Assembly (NCBI GenBank): GCA_002310995.1
Contig: DBYV01000038.1
Location: forward strand, 1 to 53,023
DNA length: 53,023 bases
Direction: 5' to 3'
Source of the DNA: a bacterium UBP6_UBA1177
GTDB lineage: Bacteria > UBP6 > UBA1177
Below, piece by piece: positions 35,470 to 43,973 of this stretch (the stretch's first letter is position 1; each line of letters opens with the position of its first letter). The translations under genes were made by a program, and so were the position numbers. Below the pieces are notes generated by a model. It was not told the DNA's origin. It did not search any database and saw nothing but the letters and a program-made list of their open reading frames with translations.

Positions 35470-35669
35470 TGATTTATAAAAATCCCTACTATGTAAACAA
35501 AGACCCGTTAAAAGAAATAATTTGGGGAAAACAGAATGCCGACAGAACAAAAGGTTTTGTCAGAAATCCGTTTGCTCCAGGAGCGGAATACGGTTACGAT
35601 ACTACTACATACGAAAACTGGCAAAACAAGGGATTCCCTCAGACAAATGTTGACCCTTATTGGTACTAG
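35469..35669 (+). pseudogene. Vestigial Rhs C-terminal tail, copy 3
   Basis: 66 codons matching only the last part of the tails (IYKNPYYVNKDPLK, RNP, GYDTTTYENWQ and NVDPYWY at the end), aligned with 34756-34959. It has lost its Rhs core, tip and the first part of the tail. The only start is a GTG overlapping the previous stop, without its own ribosome binding site. It is followed, as in the other copies, by a small gene 9 nt later. This is best read as the scar of a third cassette. Confidence 0.8.
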
Positions 35670-35678
35670 GAGACAAAA

Positions 35679-35897
35679 ATGAAAAATCTAATAATTACAA
35701 TAAATTTGTTGTTTTTAATTGCCTGTGCATCTGCTCCAACTGTCGCAAAAGCTGATTCCCCAAAAGCCCGCTATATTTTTTCTGACAAAAATGGTCTCTA
35801 CGGTCTTCTCGACGAAAATGGAAACGAGATTGTTTCTGCCCAATATTTGTATGTCGATATAGTTTATAGTGATACAAGAAAACTGAACAGAGGTTGA
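35679..35897 (+). CDS. Truncated WG-repeat lipoprotein, candidate immunity remnant 3
   Basis: 72 residues. The signal peptide ends in the lipobox LIAC, followed by one WG-type repeat (KNGLYGLLDENGNEIVSAQY) where such proteins normally carry several. The frame then ends after a few residues, so the gene is probably truncated by the same rearrangement that produced tail 3. It starts 9 nt after tail 3, and AGGAG overlaps the tail stop. WG-repeat proteins are often found beside polymorphic toxins, but its role here is inference. Confidence 0.6.
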   Translation: MKNLIITINLLFLIACASAPTVAKADSPKARYIFSDKNGLYGLLDENGNEIVSAQYLYVDIVYSDTRKLNRG

Positions 35898-35931
35898 TGT
35901 GTATAATATTCAGCCGTTTCGGACAAAAGCG

Positions 35932-38130
35932 TCACTCGAGTTTCGTCGGAACGAAATCTATTGAATCTATCATAAAGCTGTTGTAGTGGCTGACAAGTTC
36001 ACGCGGAACGAGTCTGAAATCATGCATTCCTTTATCAAGATGTGCTCTGAATGAAATATCGGTCATTTTTTTCTCTTCGGCATGGAAATCGAGTTCGGCC
36101 GCCTTTTTGCCGTCAATTAAAATGTCGAAATTTCCCATTTCAGGTCCCTGAAGACCGTTTACATGGAGCATATATGTTCCGCCTTTATTTATTTTTTGTT
36201 TAAAATCATAGTATTGTTCGGTGTCTACGAATCTGCAAAACATTAGGAACTGATACTGTGAAAGATATTCGTAAGGTGGTGTCATCTCAAGATATACATC
36301 AAGATACGATCTTTCGGGAAATGTGTTGCAGTAATCGGGACTTCCTGTCAGCGGATAGAATTTGCTTTCCAGCTCGACATGAATTTCTCCAGTATCGACC
36401 GGCGAGAAGATTTCAATAATTTCAGGCGGTTTGGAGTTGTGCTCCATTTTTTCGAAAGGTGCCCAGTAATATTTTTTACCTGGATATTCAAACATTATCC
36501 GGCGATTCTGCTTTTCTCCCAAATCGCGGACATAAATAATTTTGTTGTTTTCAAAATGGGTGAAATCCATTAGTGCGTAACCTGATCCGTACATTGTGGA
36601 GGGAGCGATAAAAACAACTCCTTCCTTGATTCCTTTGGCATCGAGAGTTCTTTTGAGATCGGCGCTGATATTCCAGAAACTTTTCTCGTAGCTGTTTTTG
36701 AGAGCGGGAATAATATAGAGTGTTTGATATAAAATGCCGGCGGACAGCAATGATAATGTAAATATTTTAAGTAACTTGTCTCTATTGGCTTTAAGAAAGC
36801 CGCCTTTAAGTATCATGTCGAAAGAATATGCTGAAATTATGAGCAGGAAAAATGATGTTTCATAAAGATAACGAGGTCCGAAAACATTTCCGTCAAAATA
36901 GAAAAAGAAATATCCTGCTAGATTTACAAAAAATATGGAGAATAAAAACAACAATTTTTTGAAATCATTCTGATTTTTAGCAAAGACAAAGGCAAAAGGG
37001 ATTAAAATCAGTGTCAGAGGATGAAGAAAAAGGTTCATTATTAGCGATGAAAGTCTGCGGTATGAAACCAGAAACGCATGGGAAACAGTCAATCCTTCCA
37101 GCGGCAGTTCTATCCAGTTTGAGCGAGGGCAGCCAGTTCCGAGCCCGAACCGGTGGCAGAAACTGCGAGGTTCGCTGTAGTTGAAAAAAAGATCCTGCTT
37201 AAAAATCAGCGGATCACCTGTGTAAATAGCGTTGTAGCAAAGCAGAAGAATAAGGAACGGTGCGAAGAAAACAAGCGAAACAATACCTTTTTTAAGTGCT
37301 TCGATAAAAATGCGCGGATCATGCTTTTTAATGACAACATAACCATAGTGCAAAATCAGCGGAAGTCCCGTGAAAAGTGTGTTCTGTGGCCTTGTCCAAG
37401 CAAGCCATCCCAATGAAATGCCTAATATTACAGGAAATTTTAGCGATTTGCCCTCGATCATGTTAAGGTATGCCAGAACTGCGGAAAGTGTCAGTGTCAT
37501 GCAGAAGGAGTGAGCCATCCATGTTCCGCCCATAACCATGAAAAAGACCGAAAAAAGCATGAAAGACATTGAAATAACAGCAATTTCCCTGTCAAAGAGT
37601 TTTTCTGCTATTTTGCCTGTTAGAAAGACGTTAAGTGCTGTGAGGAGCGGGTTTACAAGAACAGGAATTCCTAACATAACGAAAGGAACTAGAAGAAACG
37701 AAAATCCCGGCAAAAAGACAGAATAGAGCCTTTCTCCGTCAGGAATCATATATGCATACTGAAAAAACTCATAATGCTCGGGCATTCTGCTGTGAAGTCT
37801 TCCGGCCGCAAAATTTTCTGCCATCACAAGATAGTTCACGCTGTCCTGAATATGCGGAATTCCCTGGAAAAAAAGAAATGCAATAACAAGAGAGATTGTG
37901 AAAGCGGCTGCGGGAAGAATGAAAAATGGCGATTTACCGAAATTCAGGTTTATACCGGAAAAATCATATTTTTTTAAAAGAAGCGAAAACAGAATGGCAA
38001 AAAATATAAAAAAAATATGGAATGTCGGGAAAAAGGCAGTAAAAGGCTGAAAAATGTTGCCGAATGTTGCCCAGAAAAAAAACACCAGAATAATCAGTAT
38101 TGAAATCAACAACCTGCTGATTTTATTCAT
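35932..38130 (-). CDS. GT-C-type membrane glycosyltransferase, copy B
   Basis: 732 residues with about a dozen hydrophobic segments in the first 500 residues and a C-terminal globular part that ends in a beta-rich domain. The first extracytoplasmic loop has HIQDSVNYLVMAENFAAGRL, in the place of the catalytic acidic motif of the ArnT/PMT-like polyprenyl-phosphate-sugar transferases. The predicted role is transfer of a sugar from a lipid carrier to a cell-surface acceptor; donor and acceptor unknown. It is a clear paralogue of the gene upstream (38,127-40,310; shared blocks PDYCNKFP/PDYCNTFP and LLTA), overlapping it by 4 nt. It runs convergent to the Rhs locus, with 34 nt between. Confidence 0.75.
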   Translation of the reverse strand: MNKISRLLISILIILVFFFWATFGNIFQPFTAFFPTFHIFFIFFAILFSLLLKKYDFSGINLNFGKSPFFILPAAAFTISLVIAFLFFQGIPHIQDSVNYLVMAENFAAGRLHSRMPEHYEFFQYAYMIPDGERLYSVFLPGFSFLLVPFVMLGIPVLVNPLLTALNVFLTGKIAEKLFDREIAVISMSFMLFSVFFMVMGGTWMAHSFCMTLTLSAVLAYLNMIEGKSLKFPVILGISLGWLAWTRPQNTLFTGLPLILHYGYVVIKKHDPRIFIEALKKGIVSLVFFAPFLILLLCYNAIYTGDPLIFKQDLFFNYSEPRSFCHRFGLGTGCPRSNWIELPLEGLTVSHAFLVSYRRLSSLIMNLFLHPLTLILIPFAFVFAKNQNDFKKLLFLFSIFFVNLAGYFFFYFDGNVFGPRYLYETSFFLLIISAYSFDMILKGGFLKANRDKLLKIFTLSLLSAGILYQTLYIIPALKNSYEKSFWNISADLKRTLDAKGIKEGVVFIAPSTMYGSGYALMDFTHFENNKIIYVRDLGEKQNRRIMFEYPGKKYYWAPFEKMEHNSKPPEIIEIFSPVDTGEIHVELESKFYPLTGSPDYCNTFPERSYLDVYLEMTPPYEYLSQYQFLMFCRFVDTEQYYDFKQKINKGGTYMLHVNGLQGPEMGNFDILIDGKKAAELDFHAEEKKMTDISFRAHLDKGMHDFRLVPRELVSHYNSFMIDSIDFVPTKLE

Positions 38131-40310
38131 TTTGATGCCTCAATCTGTCCAGACGGGAAAAATTCAAATTTGTCAATTATGAAATAACTGCTTTTTTCTT
38201 CAAAATCTGGAGTCAGCTTGATGAAATTCATCCCTTTTTCAAAGAAAGTCTCAAATTCAATGCTCTCAAGATGCGGTACTTGAGAATAAAAATCCAGTTT
38301 TTTGCTGAAGGTCCCGTGTTCAAAATAAAATTTTCCGCTTTCAGGAGTTGCTGCAAAAGTAATTTTTACCCTGTAGTTTCCTTCTTTTTCAAAACTCTGG
38401 CCGAAAGTATAAAACTGCGATTTTTCGGTAAAGCGGCAGAAAAAGAAAATACGTTCTGAAACTAAATCTTCAGGCAATGTAAAACCTGCATATTTGTTAG
38501 CAAAATCAGGATATTGCGGAAATTTGTTGCAGTAGTCTGGAGCTCCGTCAACTGGATAGCTCTTGTCCTCGGCTTCGGCCGTAAGCCAGAAAATAGAGGG
38601 GTCGCGGTTTATCTCCACGATTTCTGGTTTTTTATCTTCGTTTACGCTGAAAAATGCAGCGTAGAATTTTTTTCCTTTGTAGTAATCCATCAGATTCTGG
38701 TTCGGTGCATAGCCTAAACCGTGTGCGAAAATCAGCTTATTCTCATCAATTTTGTGAAGATTCATAAGTACAGCGCCGTTCGCGTAGAAGAAGTCTGGAA
38801 CAATGAAAACAACTCCCTCGTGTATGTTTTTTTCAGCCAACGCTGCGGCAAGAAGCGGATCGGCTCCCCAAGAGCCTTTTGAATAGTAGGAAACCGTTGA
38901 CGGCAAGGTCCAGAAGGTCTGGAAAACCAGCGAAGAAACAAAGAATGCCGGAACAAAGATAGCTTTTCTGAAAAACGGCTTTGAAAATATTTGTTCCGAT
39001 TTTTCATATGTTCCGCAAATTCCTTTCGCAATCAGCGGAAAAAGGAAAAATGAACATTCGTAGTAATATCTTGCACCGTAGCCGACATCGGCATAGTAAT
39101 AAAAGAAGTAAACTACGAATAACACAAGGTAACCACTTAAAAGTACTAGGTTTTTTCCGAGTTCAAATCCGTCTTTGGCAAATAGGAAGGCAAGCAGGAG
39201 AAAAAGCAGCATGAACGGGCTGAACGCGAAATTGGAAACAAAAGAGTTAAGCCTTTCTCTAGTAATTTCGAAAGCTAGCGGAATCGTCAGACCGCCGTCT
39301 GGCATCTCATAGTAAGTACCGAACTTACACCCTTTTCCGAGTCCAAGCCCCATGCAGTTATCCTCTGGTTCCGCGATATTCCAGTATTTTGCGTGCTTGA
39401 ACTCAGTGATTTTTCCGCTTATCGCATAGTTGGAGGCAACAAGCAGAACCAAAAATAGGGAAATGACACTTCCCATAACCGGAGTGATTTTGAAAAACGA
39501 TTTTTTATCAGTAAAAATAAATAGATACAGCAAAACATACAGAAGCGCAAAAAGAGCGTTCTGCGGACGGATGAACATCAGTGATGAAATAAAAAGCGCT
39601 GAAACAGCGGCAAAGCCGAATCTTTTCGCACTGCTGTATTTTATTGCAAGCATCGCGAAGTAAAAAGCGCCGAGTGTGCAGACTGCGCAGAAAGAGTGCG
39701 CCATCAGACTTCCGCCGAGAAGGAGTACAAAAATAGAGAGCGATGCAAGCGCCATCGTGACAAAAGCGACAGTTTTTCCGTAAAATTCCTCGGAAATTTT
39801 TCCAATTAGAAAAACAGCAGCAGCGGTGAGAAGCGGATTGCAGAGAAATGGTACTCCCAAAAGAACAAAAGGTGCCAGAAAAACCGAAAAACCAATCTGG
39901 TAAATCGAATAAGTGCCTGAAATTGTAGGATTTGTGTATAAAATGTGAAAAAACTCATAGTGCGGATGAAGAGGAGTGGTAATTTTTCCGTCAAGAATCG
40001 CTTCGGCCAGATATTTGTAGTTCACTTCGTCTGGAACATGCGGCAGGTCGCTGAAAATGAAGTGCGACACAAGAAGTGCCAGAAAAAAAGTGATGCAAGG
40101 AAAAATGTAAAAGCGCCAAGGTTCAGCCTTTTTTATTGCAGTATTGAATTTTTCATACGGTACAAAGGCAAAAATAGCGGAGGAAACAAGAAAAAGCACT
40201 GCCATAGTCGGAAGATGGAAAAGAAAAAGTATTCCGAAATTACCGGCAAAAGCCCAGACAAAAAAAATCATAAATAGCAGAACTGCAATAAAAATACTGA
40301 TTTTTCTCAA
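38127..40310 (-). CDS. GT-C-type membrane glycosyltransferase, copy A
   Basis: 727 residues, polytopic, same organisation as its downstream paralogue. The first loop reads HVPDEVNYKYLAEAILDGK, with the Asp-Glu pair typical of lipid-linked-sugar transferases; copy B has Asp-Ser there. Segments ARYYYECSFFLFPL and SWGADPLLAAAL correspond to similar places in copy B. The start is a TTG at 40310, 12 nt after the response-regulator gene, with a weak ribosome binding site. An ATG 13 codons in is an alternative. Likely co-transcribed with the regulator and MFS genes. Confidence 0.75.
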   Translation of the reverse strand: MRKISIFIAVLLFMIFFVWAFAGNFGILFLFHLPTMAVLFLVSSAIFAFVPYEKFNTAIKKAEPWRFYIFPCITFFLALLVSHFIFSDLPHVPDEVNYKYLAEAILDGKITTPLHPHYEFFHILYTNPTISGTYSIYQIGFSVFLAPFVLLGVPFLCNPLLTAAAVFLIGKISEEFYGKTVAFVTMALASLSIFVLLLGGSLMAHSFCAVCTLGAFYFAMLAIKYSSAKRFGFAAVSALFISSLMFIRPQNALFALLYVLLYLFIFTDKKSFFKITPVMGSVISLFLVLLVASNYAISGKITEFKHAKYWNIAEPEDNCMGLGLGKGCKFGTYYEMPDGGLTIPLAFEITRERLNSFVSNFAFSPFMLLFLLLAFLFAKDGFELGKNLVLLSGYLVLFVVYFFYYYADVGYGARYYYECSFFLFPLIAKGICGTYEKSEQIFSKPFFRKAIFVPAFFVSSLVFQTFWTLPSTVSYYSKGSWGADPLLAAALAEKNIHEGVVFIVPDFFYANGAVLMNLHKIDENKLIFAHGLGYAPNQNLMDYYKGKKFYAAFFSVNEDKKPEIVEINRDPSIFWLTAEAEDKSYPVDGAPDYCNKFPQYPDFANKYAGFTLPEDLVSERIFFFCRFTEKSQFYTFGQSFEKEGNYRVKITFAATPESGKFYFEHGTFSKKLDFYSQVPHLESIEFETFFEKGMNFIKLTPDFEEKSSYFIIDKFEFFPSGQIEASK

Positions 40311-40322
40311 AGCTGCCCCAGA

Positions 40323-41684
40323 TTACAATTCGTCGTCTTTTGAAAGTTTACGGTAGAGCGTTCTTTCGGAACGTCCCAATAGTTTAGAGGCAAGGTGCTT
40401 GTCGCCGTTCGTGAATTTGAGTGTCGCGTCAAGCATCTCTTTTTCGATTTCATCAAGTGTTTTTTCTCCGACACGGAATGAAAGAACCGTCGCGCCGCTG
40501 TTTTCTGACTGAGCGGCAGCGTGTCCGTTTTCTCCTGACGGAAGCCCTGAACCTGTCAGAACGAAGCGGCTCATGTAGCTTTTGAGTTCTCTGACATTGC
40601 CTTTCCATTCCTGTTTGACAAGTTCCTTTATCGTTTCGTGATCAGGATAAATGACCTCTTTCGCAAATTCGAGAGAGGCTTTTTCGACAAAGTGCTTTAT
40701 TAGTAGCGGAATGTCTTCTTTGCGCTCTCTCAAAGGCGGAATATGCAGGATAAATGTACTCAGCCTGTAGTAGAGATCTTTTCTGAAATTCCCTTTTTCT
40801 GCCTCTTTTTCGAGATTTTTGTTTGTTGCCGCAATTATTCTGACATTTGCGTGCAAAGGAGATGAACTGCCGACTGGAAGGTACTCTTTCGACTCCAGGA
40901 AACGCAACAGTTTTGTCTGGAGACTTGGCGGCATATCGCCGATTTCATCAATGAAAAGCGTTCCGCCTTCGGCCGCGCCGATATATCCTGGCGAGTTTTT
41001 GTCTGCACCAGTAAAAGCTCCTTTTTTGTAACCGAAAAGCTCAGATTCCATCAACGATTCGTTTACTGCGGCAGCGTTGAAAGCCATGAATGGGCCGCCT
41101 GAACGCTTGCTTTCACGCAGAACGTAACGGGCAACAAGTTCTTTTCCTGTTCCGCTTTCTCCGGTTACAAGTACTGTCTCGTCAGTTTTTGCTATTTCTG
41201 CGGCGTTTTTGAGGAGCCTTTCCATAGCCTCACTCTGAAAAATTATGCGGTATTTATCAGCCGAAATGTCTAGATTTTCCTTTTTCAAACGAACATTTTC
41301 TTTCATAATGTCACTGACTTCGGCAGCTTTTTTCATCTGTTCGAGCAGGACTTTTATATCAACAGGCTTTGTCAGAAAGGTAAAAGCACCGTTCTGCATC
41401 GCCCTGACGGCTGTTTCGACATTGCCGAAAGCGGTTATCATGATTATCGGAATCTGTGTTCCCAAATCTTTTACCGCCTCGATTATATCGAAACCGTCAA
41501 AACCTCCGGGAAGAAAAAGGTCTGTGACTATAACAGAGAGCTCGTGTTCTAATTCTTTAATAATTTTAAGTCCTTCTGTGGCTGATGCCGCAGTGAGAAC
41601 CGTATACCCCGAGTTGCCAAGCATAAACTTAAGAGACTGAAGTATCGATTCTTCGTCGTCTATGACAAGAACTATTCTATTCAT
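40323..41684 (-). CDS. NtrC-family sigma-54-dependent response regulator
   Basis: 453 residues. The receiver domain (about 4-117) has acidic residues IDDEE, phospho-acceptor Asp55 (VTDLFLPG) and the conserved Lys in LTKPVD. The AAA+ domain has Walker A GESGTGKE, the sigma-54-contacting GAFTGA loop, and Walker B GGTLFIDEIGD. The C-terminal Fis-type helix-turn-helix reads ATLKFTNGDKHLASKLLGRSERTLYRKL. All parts look functional. Its ATG directly abuts the MFS stop codon. No histidine kinase gene is adjacent, so its partner lies elsewhere. It may control the surface-glycosylation genes behind it, but I found no clear -24/-12 site in the window. Confidence 0.92.
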   Translation of the reverse strand: MNRIVLVIDDEESILQSLKFMLGNSGYTVLTAASATEGLKIIKELEHELSVIVTDLFLPGGFDGFDIIEAVKDLGTQIPIIMITAFGNVETAVRAMQNGAFTFLTKPVDIKVLLEQMKKAAEVSDIMKENVRLKKENLDISADKYRIIFQSEAMERLLKNAAEIAKTDETVLVTGESGTGKELVARYVLRESKRSGGPFMAFNAAAVNESLMESELFGYKKGAFTGADKNSPGYIGAAEGGTLFIDEIGDMPPSLQTKLLRFLESKEYLPVGSSSPLHANVRIIAATNKNLEKEAEKGNFRKDLYYRLSTFILHIPPLRERKEDIPLLIKHFVEKASLEFAKEVIYPDHETIKELVKQEWKGNVRELKSYMSRFVLTGSGLPSGENGHAAAQSENSGATVLSFRVGEKTLDEIEKEMLDATLKFTNGDKHLASKLLGRSERTLYRKLSKDDEL

Positions 41685-43280
41685 TTACGCTTCTTTTATG
41701 TGTTTTTTGAAGAAAGGTCTCAAAACCAGCAGTCCGATCGGGGTGATAAGAGCCATACCGCCGATTATAACCCATACCATGTGGTGGTTCGGATAACTGG
41801 AAGCGATTTTGCCTGCTTCGTCAAGCGGAACGTAAGAACTTACGAGCCAGCCCGAAAGCGGTGCAACGAAAAATTTAGCGAAGAAGAAAGGAAGAACCGA
41901 AAGAGAAATGTAGGTTCCCTCTTTTCCTTTCGGAGCGATTTCCGCCGTGAACTGCATAAGTCTCGGTGACCAGATCGATTCACCGATCGTGAAGATGATG
42001 AAGAAGAAAATCAGCGACCAGTATTGCATTGAAAGCGGATTCTGTGCGAAGAACTCCTGAAGTCCGTTCATATCTTTCGCAATTCCGAGCCATTTGATGA
42101 AGATGATCTCGCTCAGAACGGAATCGTTGAGGAAAGAGAACATCGTGCCTGGAAGAACTGCGATAAAGCAGCTCGCAGCCGAAACGAGCGAACCGATGAC
42201 AAGCATTTTGTAAGATTTCGTCTTTCTCGTGAAAGCTGCAACGAGCGGAGTGAGGTAAATAATGAGAACCGGGTTCAAAACGCCGTAGATCGAGCCGATT
42301 TTCGCACCTTCGCCGAGAACTCTGATTCCGTATTTCGGGAAAGTGTAGTGAAGGTGGAAGAAAACGAAACGGACGAAGAGAGTGATCGTCAAAATGCCGA
42401 TGAAGATCCAGAAGTAATTCTCTTTTACGGCGCCGCCGATCTTTTTACCCATTGAAACTGCTGCACCTTTGACAGCCTGAAGACCGCTTCCGTGCTGTTC
42501 GACCGGTTTTTTGACGATTTTCGAAGAGGTTTTGCCCGATTCGTCGGTTTCTTCGACGACTTCGATACCGTCACGGATGAACATGATTACAAGCGCGCCG
42601 ACGATTGTAAGTCCGACAGCGATGAGGAAGAGCATCTGATAACTCGAAAGGTGAATTCCGGCGAGGTCTATGCCGGCGTTTTCATTAACGATTTTACCGG
42701 CGGCGTCTCTTTCAGCGAATCTGTCTCTGACAAAGTCGATAAGCCATCCGCCGACAGCGTAAGCCGCATTCATGATAACGTAGAAAAGACCGAATCCAAG
42801 AGCTGCTCCCTCTTTAGTCGTGTATCTTTTGATCGAAACCGAAATAACGGGTGAAACAAGTGCGAAGCCGAGTGCGAACGGGATGAAACCGACGATGAAA
42901 ACAATTACAGGATTGGTGATAAAAGTCATCGCCAGACGCGAAAGGAAAAGGAAGATGACGCTTAAGAACATAACTTTTCTTACGCCGATCGTATCAACCA
43001 GAGCACCTGCGACCATACCGATGCAGGAAAGCAGGATAGACCAGATCATAATGATGTTTCCGGCAGTGATGTCGCTTACACCGCAGTCAGCCGAAAGCCA
43101 GAGAGTAAGCACAGGGTTCATCGCGGCATAGGCGATGTATTGAATAACCATGTATCCGAAAAGAATCCACATGTCGCGCGGCGATTCATGAAGATCTTTA
43201 ACATATTTCCACACAATAACTCCGGCAGCAACGACACCGGCAACAAGAAGCGCGACAGCTAAAATAGAAGCAGCATTCAT
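41685..43280 (-). CDS. Major facilitator superfamily transporter
   Basis: 531 residues with about 12 hydrophobic segments. The loop between helices 2 and 3 reads VDTIGVRKVMFLS, the MFS signature position. A charged cytoplasmic insert of about 60 residues lies in the middle (around 235-275). The ATG follows GGAGG with 8 nt spacing. Substrate cannot be told from sequence; the overall look is closer to the peptide or sugar-phosphate type transporters than to drug exporters. First gene of a four-gene operon with the regulator and two glycosyltransferases. Confidence 0.8.
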   Translation of the reverse strand: MNAASILAVALLVAGVVAAGVIVWKYVKDLHESPRDMWILFGYMVIQYIAYAAMNPVLTLWLSADCGVSDITAGNIIMIWSILLSCIGMVAGALVDTIGVRKVMFLSVIFLFLSRLAMTFITNPVIVFIVGFIPFALGFALVSPVISVSIKRYTTKEGAALGFGLFYVIMNAAYAVGGWLIDFVRDRFAERDAAGKIVNENAGIDLAGIHLSSYQMLFLIAVGLTIVGALVIMFIRDGIEVVEETDESGKTSSKIVKKPVEQHGSGLQAVKGAAVSMGKKIGGAVKENYFWIFIGILTITLFVRFVFFHLHYTFPKYGIRVLGEGAKIGSIYGVLNPVLIIYLTPLVAAFTRKTKSYKMLVIGSLVSAASCFIAVLPGTMFSFLNDSVLSEIIFIKWLGIAKDMNGLQEFFAQNPLSMQYWSLIFFFIIFTIGESIWSPRLMQFTAEIAPKGKEGTYISLSVLPFFFAKFFVAPLSGWLVSSYVPLDEAGKIASSYPNHHMVWVIIGGMALITPIGLLVLRPFFKKHIKEA

Positions 43281-43308
43281 AAAAAAACCTCCGTAAAATA
43301 TTCAAAAA

Positions 43309-43854
43309 TTAGTGATGATGTCCGCAGCCGCAGTTGCAGTCATGATCATCGCAGTCGTGGTCGTCACAGTCACAGTCGTCGCCGCACTCTTCGCAGCCGC
43401 AACCGCAGTGATGATGAGGGATTTCAACGCCGGTAGCTACAAGTTCCATCTCGAAAGTAAGCTCTTTTCCTGCAAGCGGATGGTTTGCATCGAGATAAAC
43501 CGTGTCGCCTTCGATTTTCGAAATGACTACCGGAATAACTTCGCCCTGATCGCTTTGCATCTGGAAGATAGCTCCTTCGTGAATGTCTGCATCTTTCGGG
43601 AATTCCGACTTGCTGACATCGAAAACATACTCTTCCATTCTTTCACCATAAGCCTGTTCCGGCGGGATGACTATCGTTTTTTTATCGCCGATTTCCATGC
43701 CGATGACGCCTTCGTCAAAACCGGGGATGACCATTCCTCCGCCGACTTCGAACTTTATCGGTTCGCCGTTTTCATAGGAATTGTCGAATTCCTTGCCGTC
43801 TTTTAAGCGTCCAATGTAGTGGATCGCCACTTTGTCACCTTTTTGAACTGCCAT
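43309..43854 (-). CDS. slyD: SlyD-type FKBP prolyl isomerase with metal-binding tail
   Basis: 181 residues. The FKBP part starts with GDKVAIHYIGRLKDGKEFDNSY, has IPPEQAYGER, and contains the inserted chaperone flap typical of SlyD (about 72-125). From residue 148 the tail is almost only His, Cys, Asp and Gly (HHHCGCGCEECGDDCDC and onwards to GHHH), which in SlyD binds nickel, zinc or copper and helps hydrogenase or other metal-enzyme maturation. GGAGGAG precedes the ATG. It has its own promoter, with an inverted repeat in the leader. It fits with the metal-handling protein at 46,288-47,907. Confidence 0.93.
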   Translation of the reverse strand: MAVQKGDKVAIHYIGRLKDGKEFDNSYENGEPIKFEVGGGMVIPGFDEGVIGMEIGDKKTIVIPPEQAYGERMEEYVFDVSKSEFPKDADIHEGAIFQMQSDQGEVIPVVISKIEGDTVYLDANHPLAGKELTFEMELVATGVEIPHHHCGCGCEECGDDCDCDDHDCDDHDCNCGCGHHH

Positions 43855-43883
43855 TTTTTCTCCTCCAGAATATTAAAAAAATC

Positions 43884-43896
43884 GAGATTTAATCTC
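43884..43896 (-). promoter_or_regulatory. Inverted repeat in the slyD leader
   Basis: GAGATT-T-AATCTC, a perfect 6-bp inverted repeat around one base, between the -10 box and the start codon of slyD. It could be half of an operator. With a one-base centre it is unlikely to be an RNA hairpin. Confidence 0.35.
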
Positions 43897-43907
43897 AAAA
43901 TCGCAAT

Positions 43908-43935
43908 ATTTTAAGGATTTATGAAAAAAGTGCAA
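43908..43935 (-). promoter_or_regulatory. Promoter of slyD
   Basis: On the - strand: TTGCAC (43935-43930), 16-bp spacer, TAAAAT (43913-43908). Same layout as the promoters ahead of the Rhs gene and the lipoprotein at 21,604. Confidence 0.6.
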
Positions 43936-43973
43936 AGAATTTAGGCAATAAAAAGGGCATAGAAGCTATTTTT

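Noticed and set aside
24033..35897. Type VI secretion-linked Rhs
   Set aside because: The large protein has a Sec signal peptide and EGF/LRR modules, no PAAR-type N-terminus, and there are no VgrG or Tss genes in the window.
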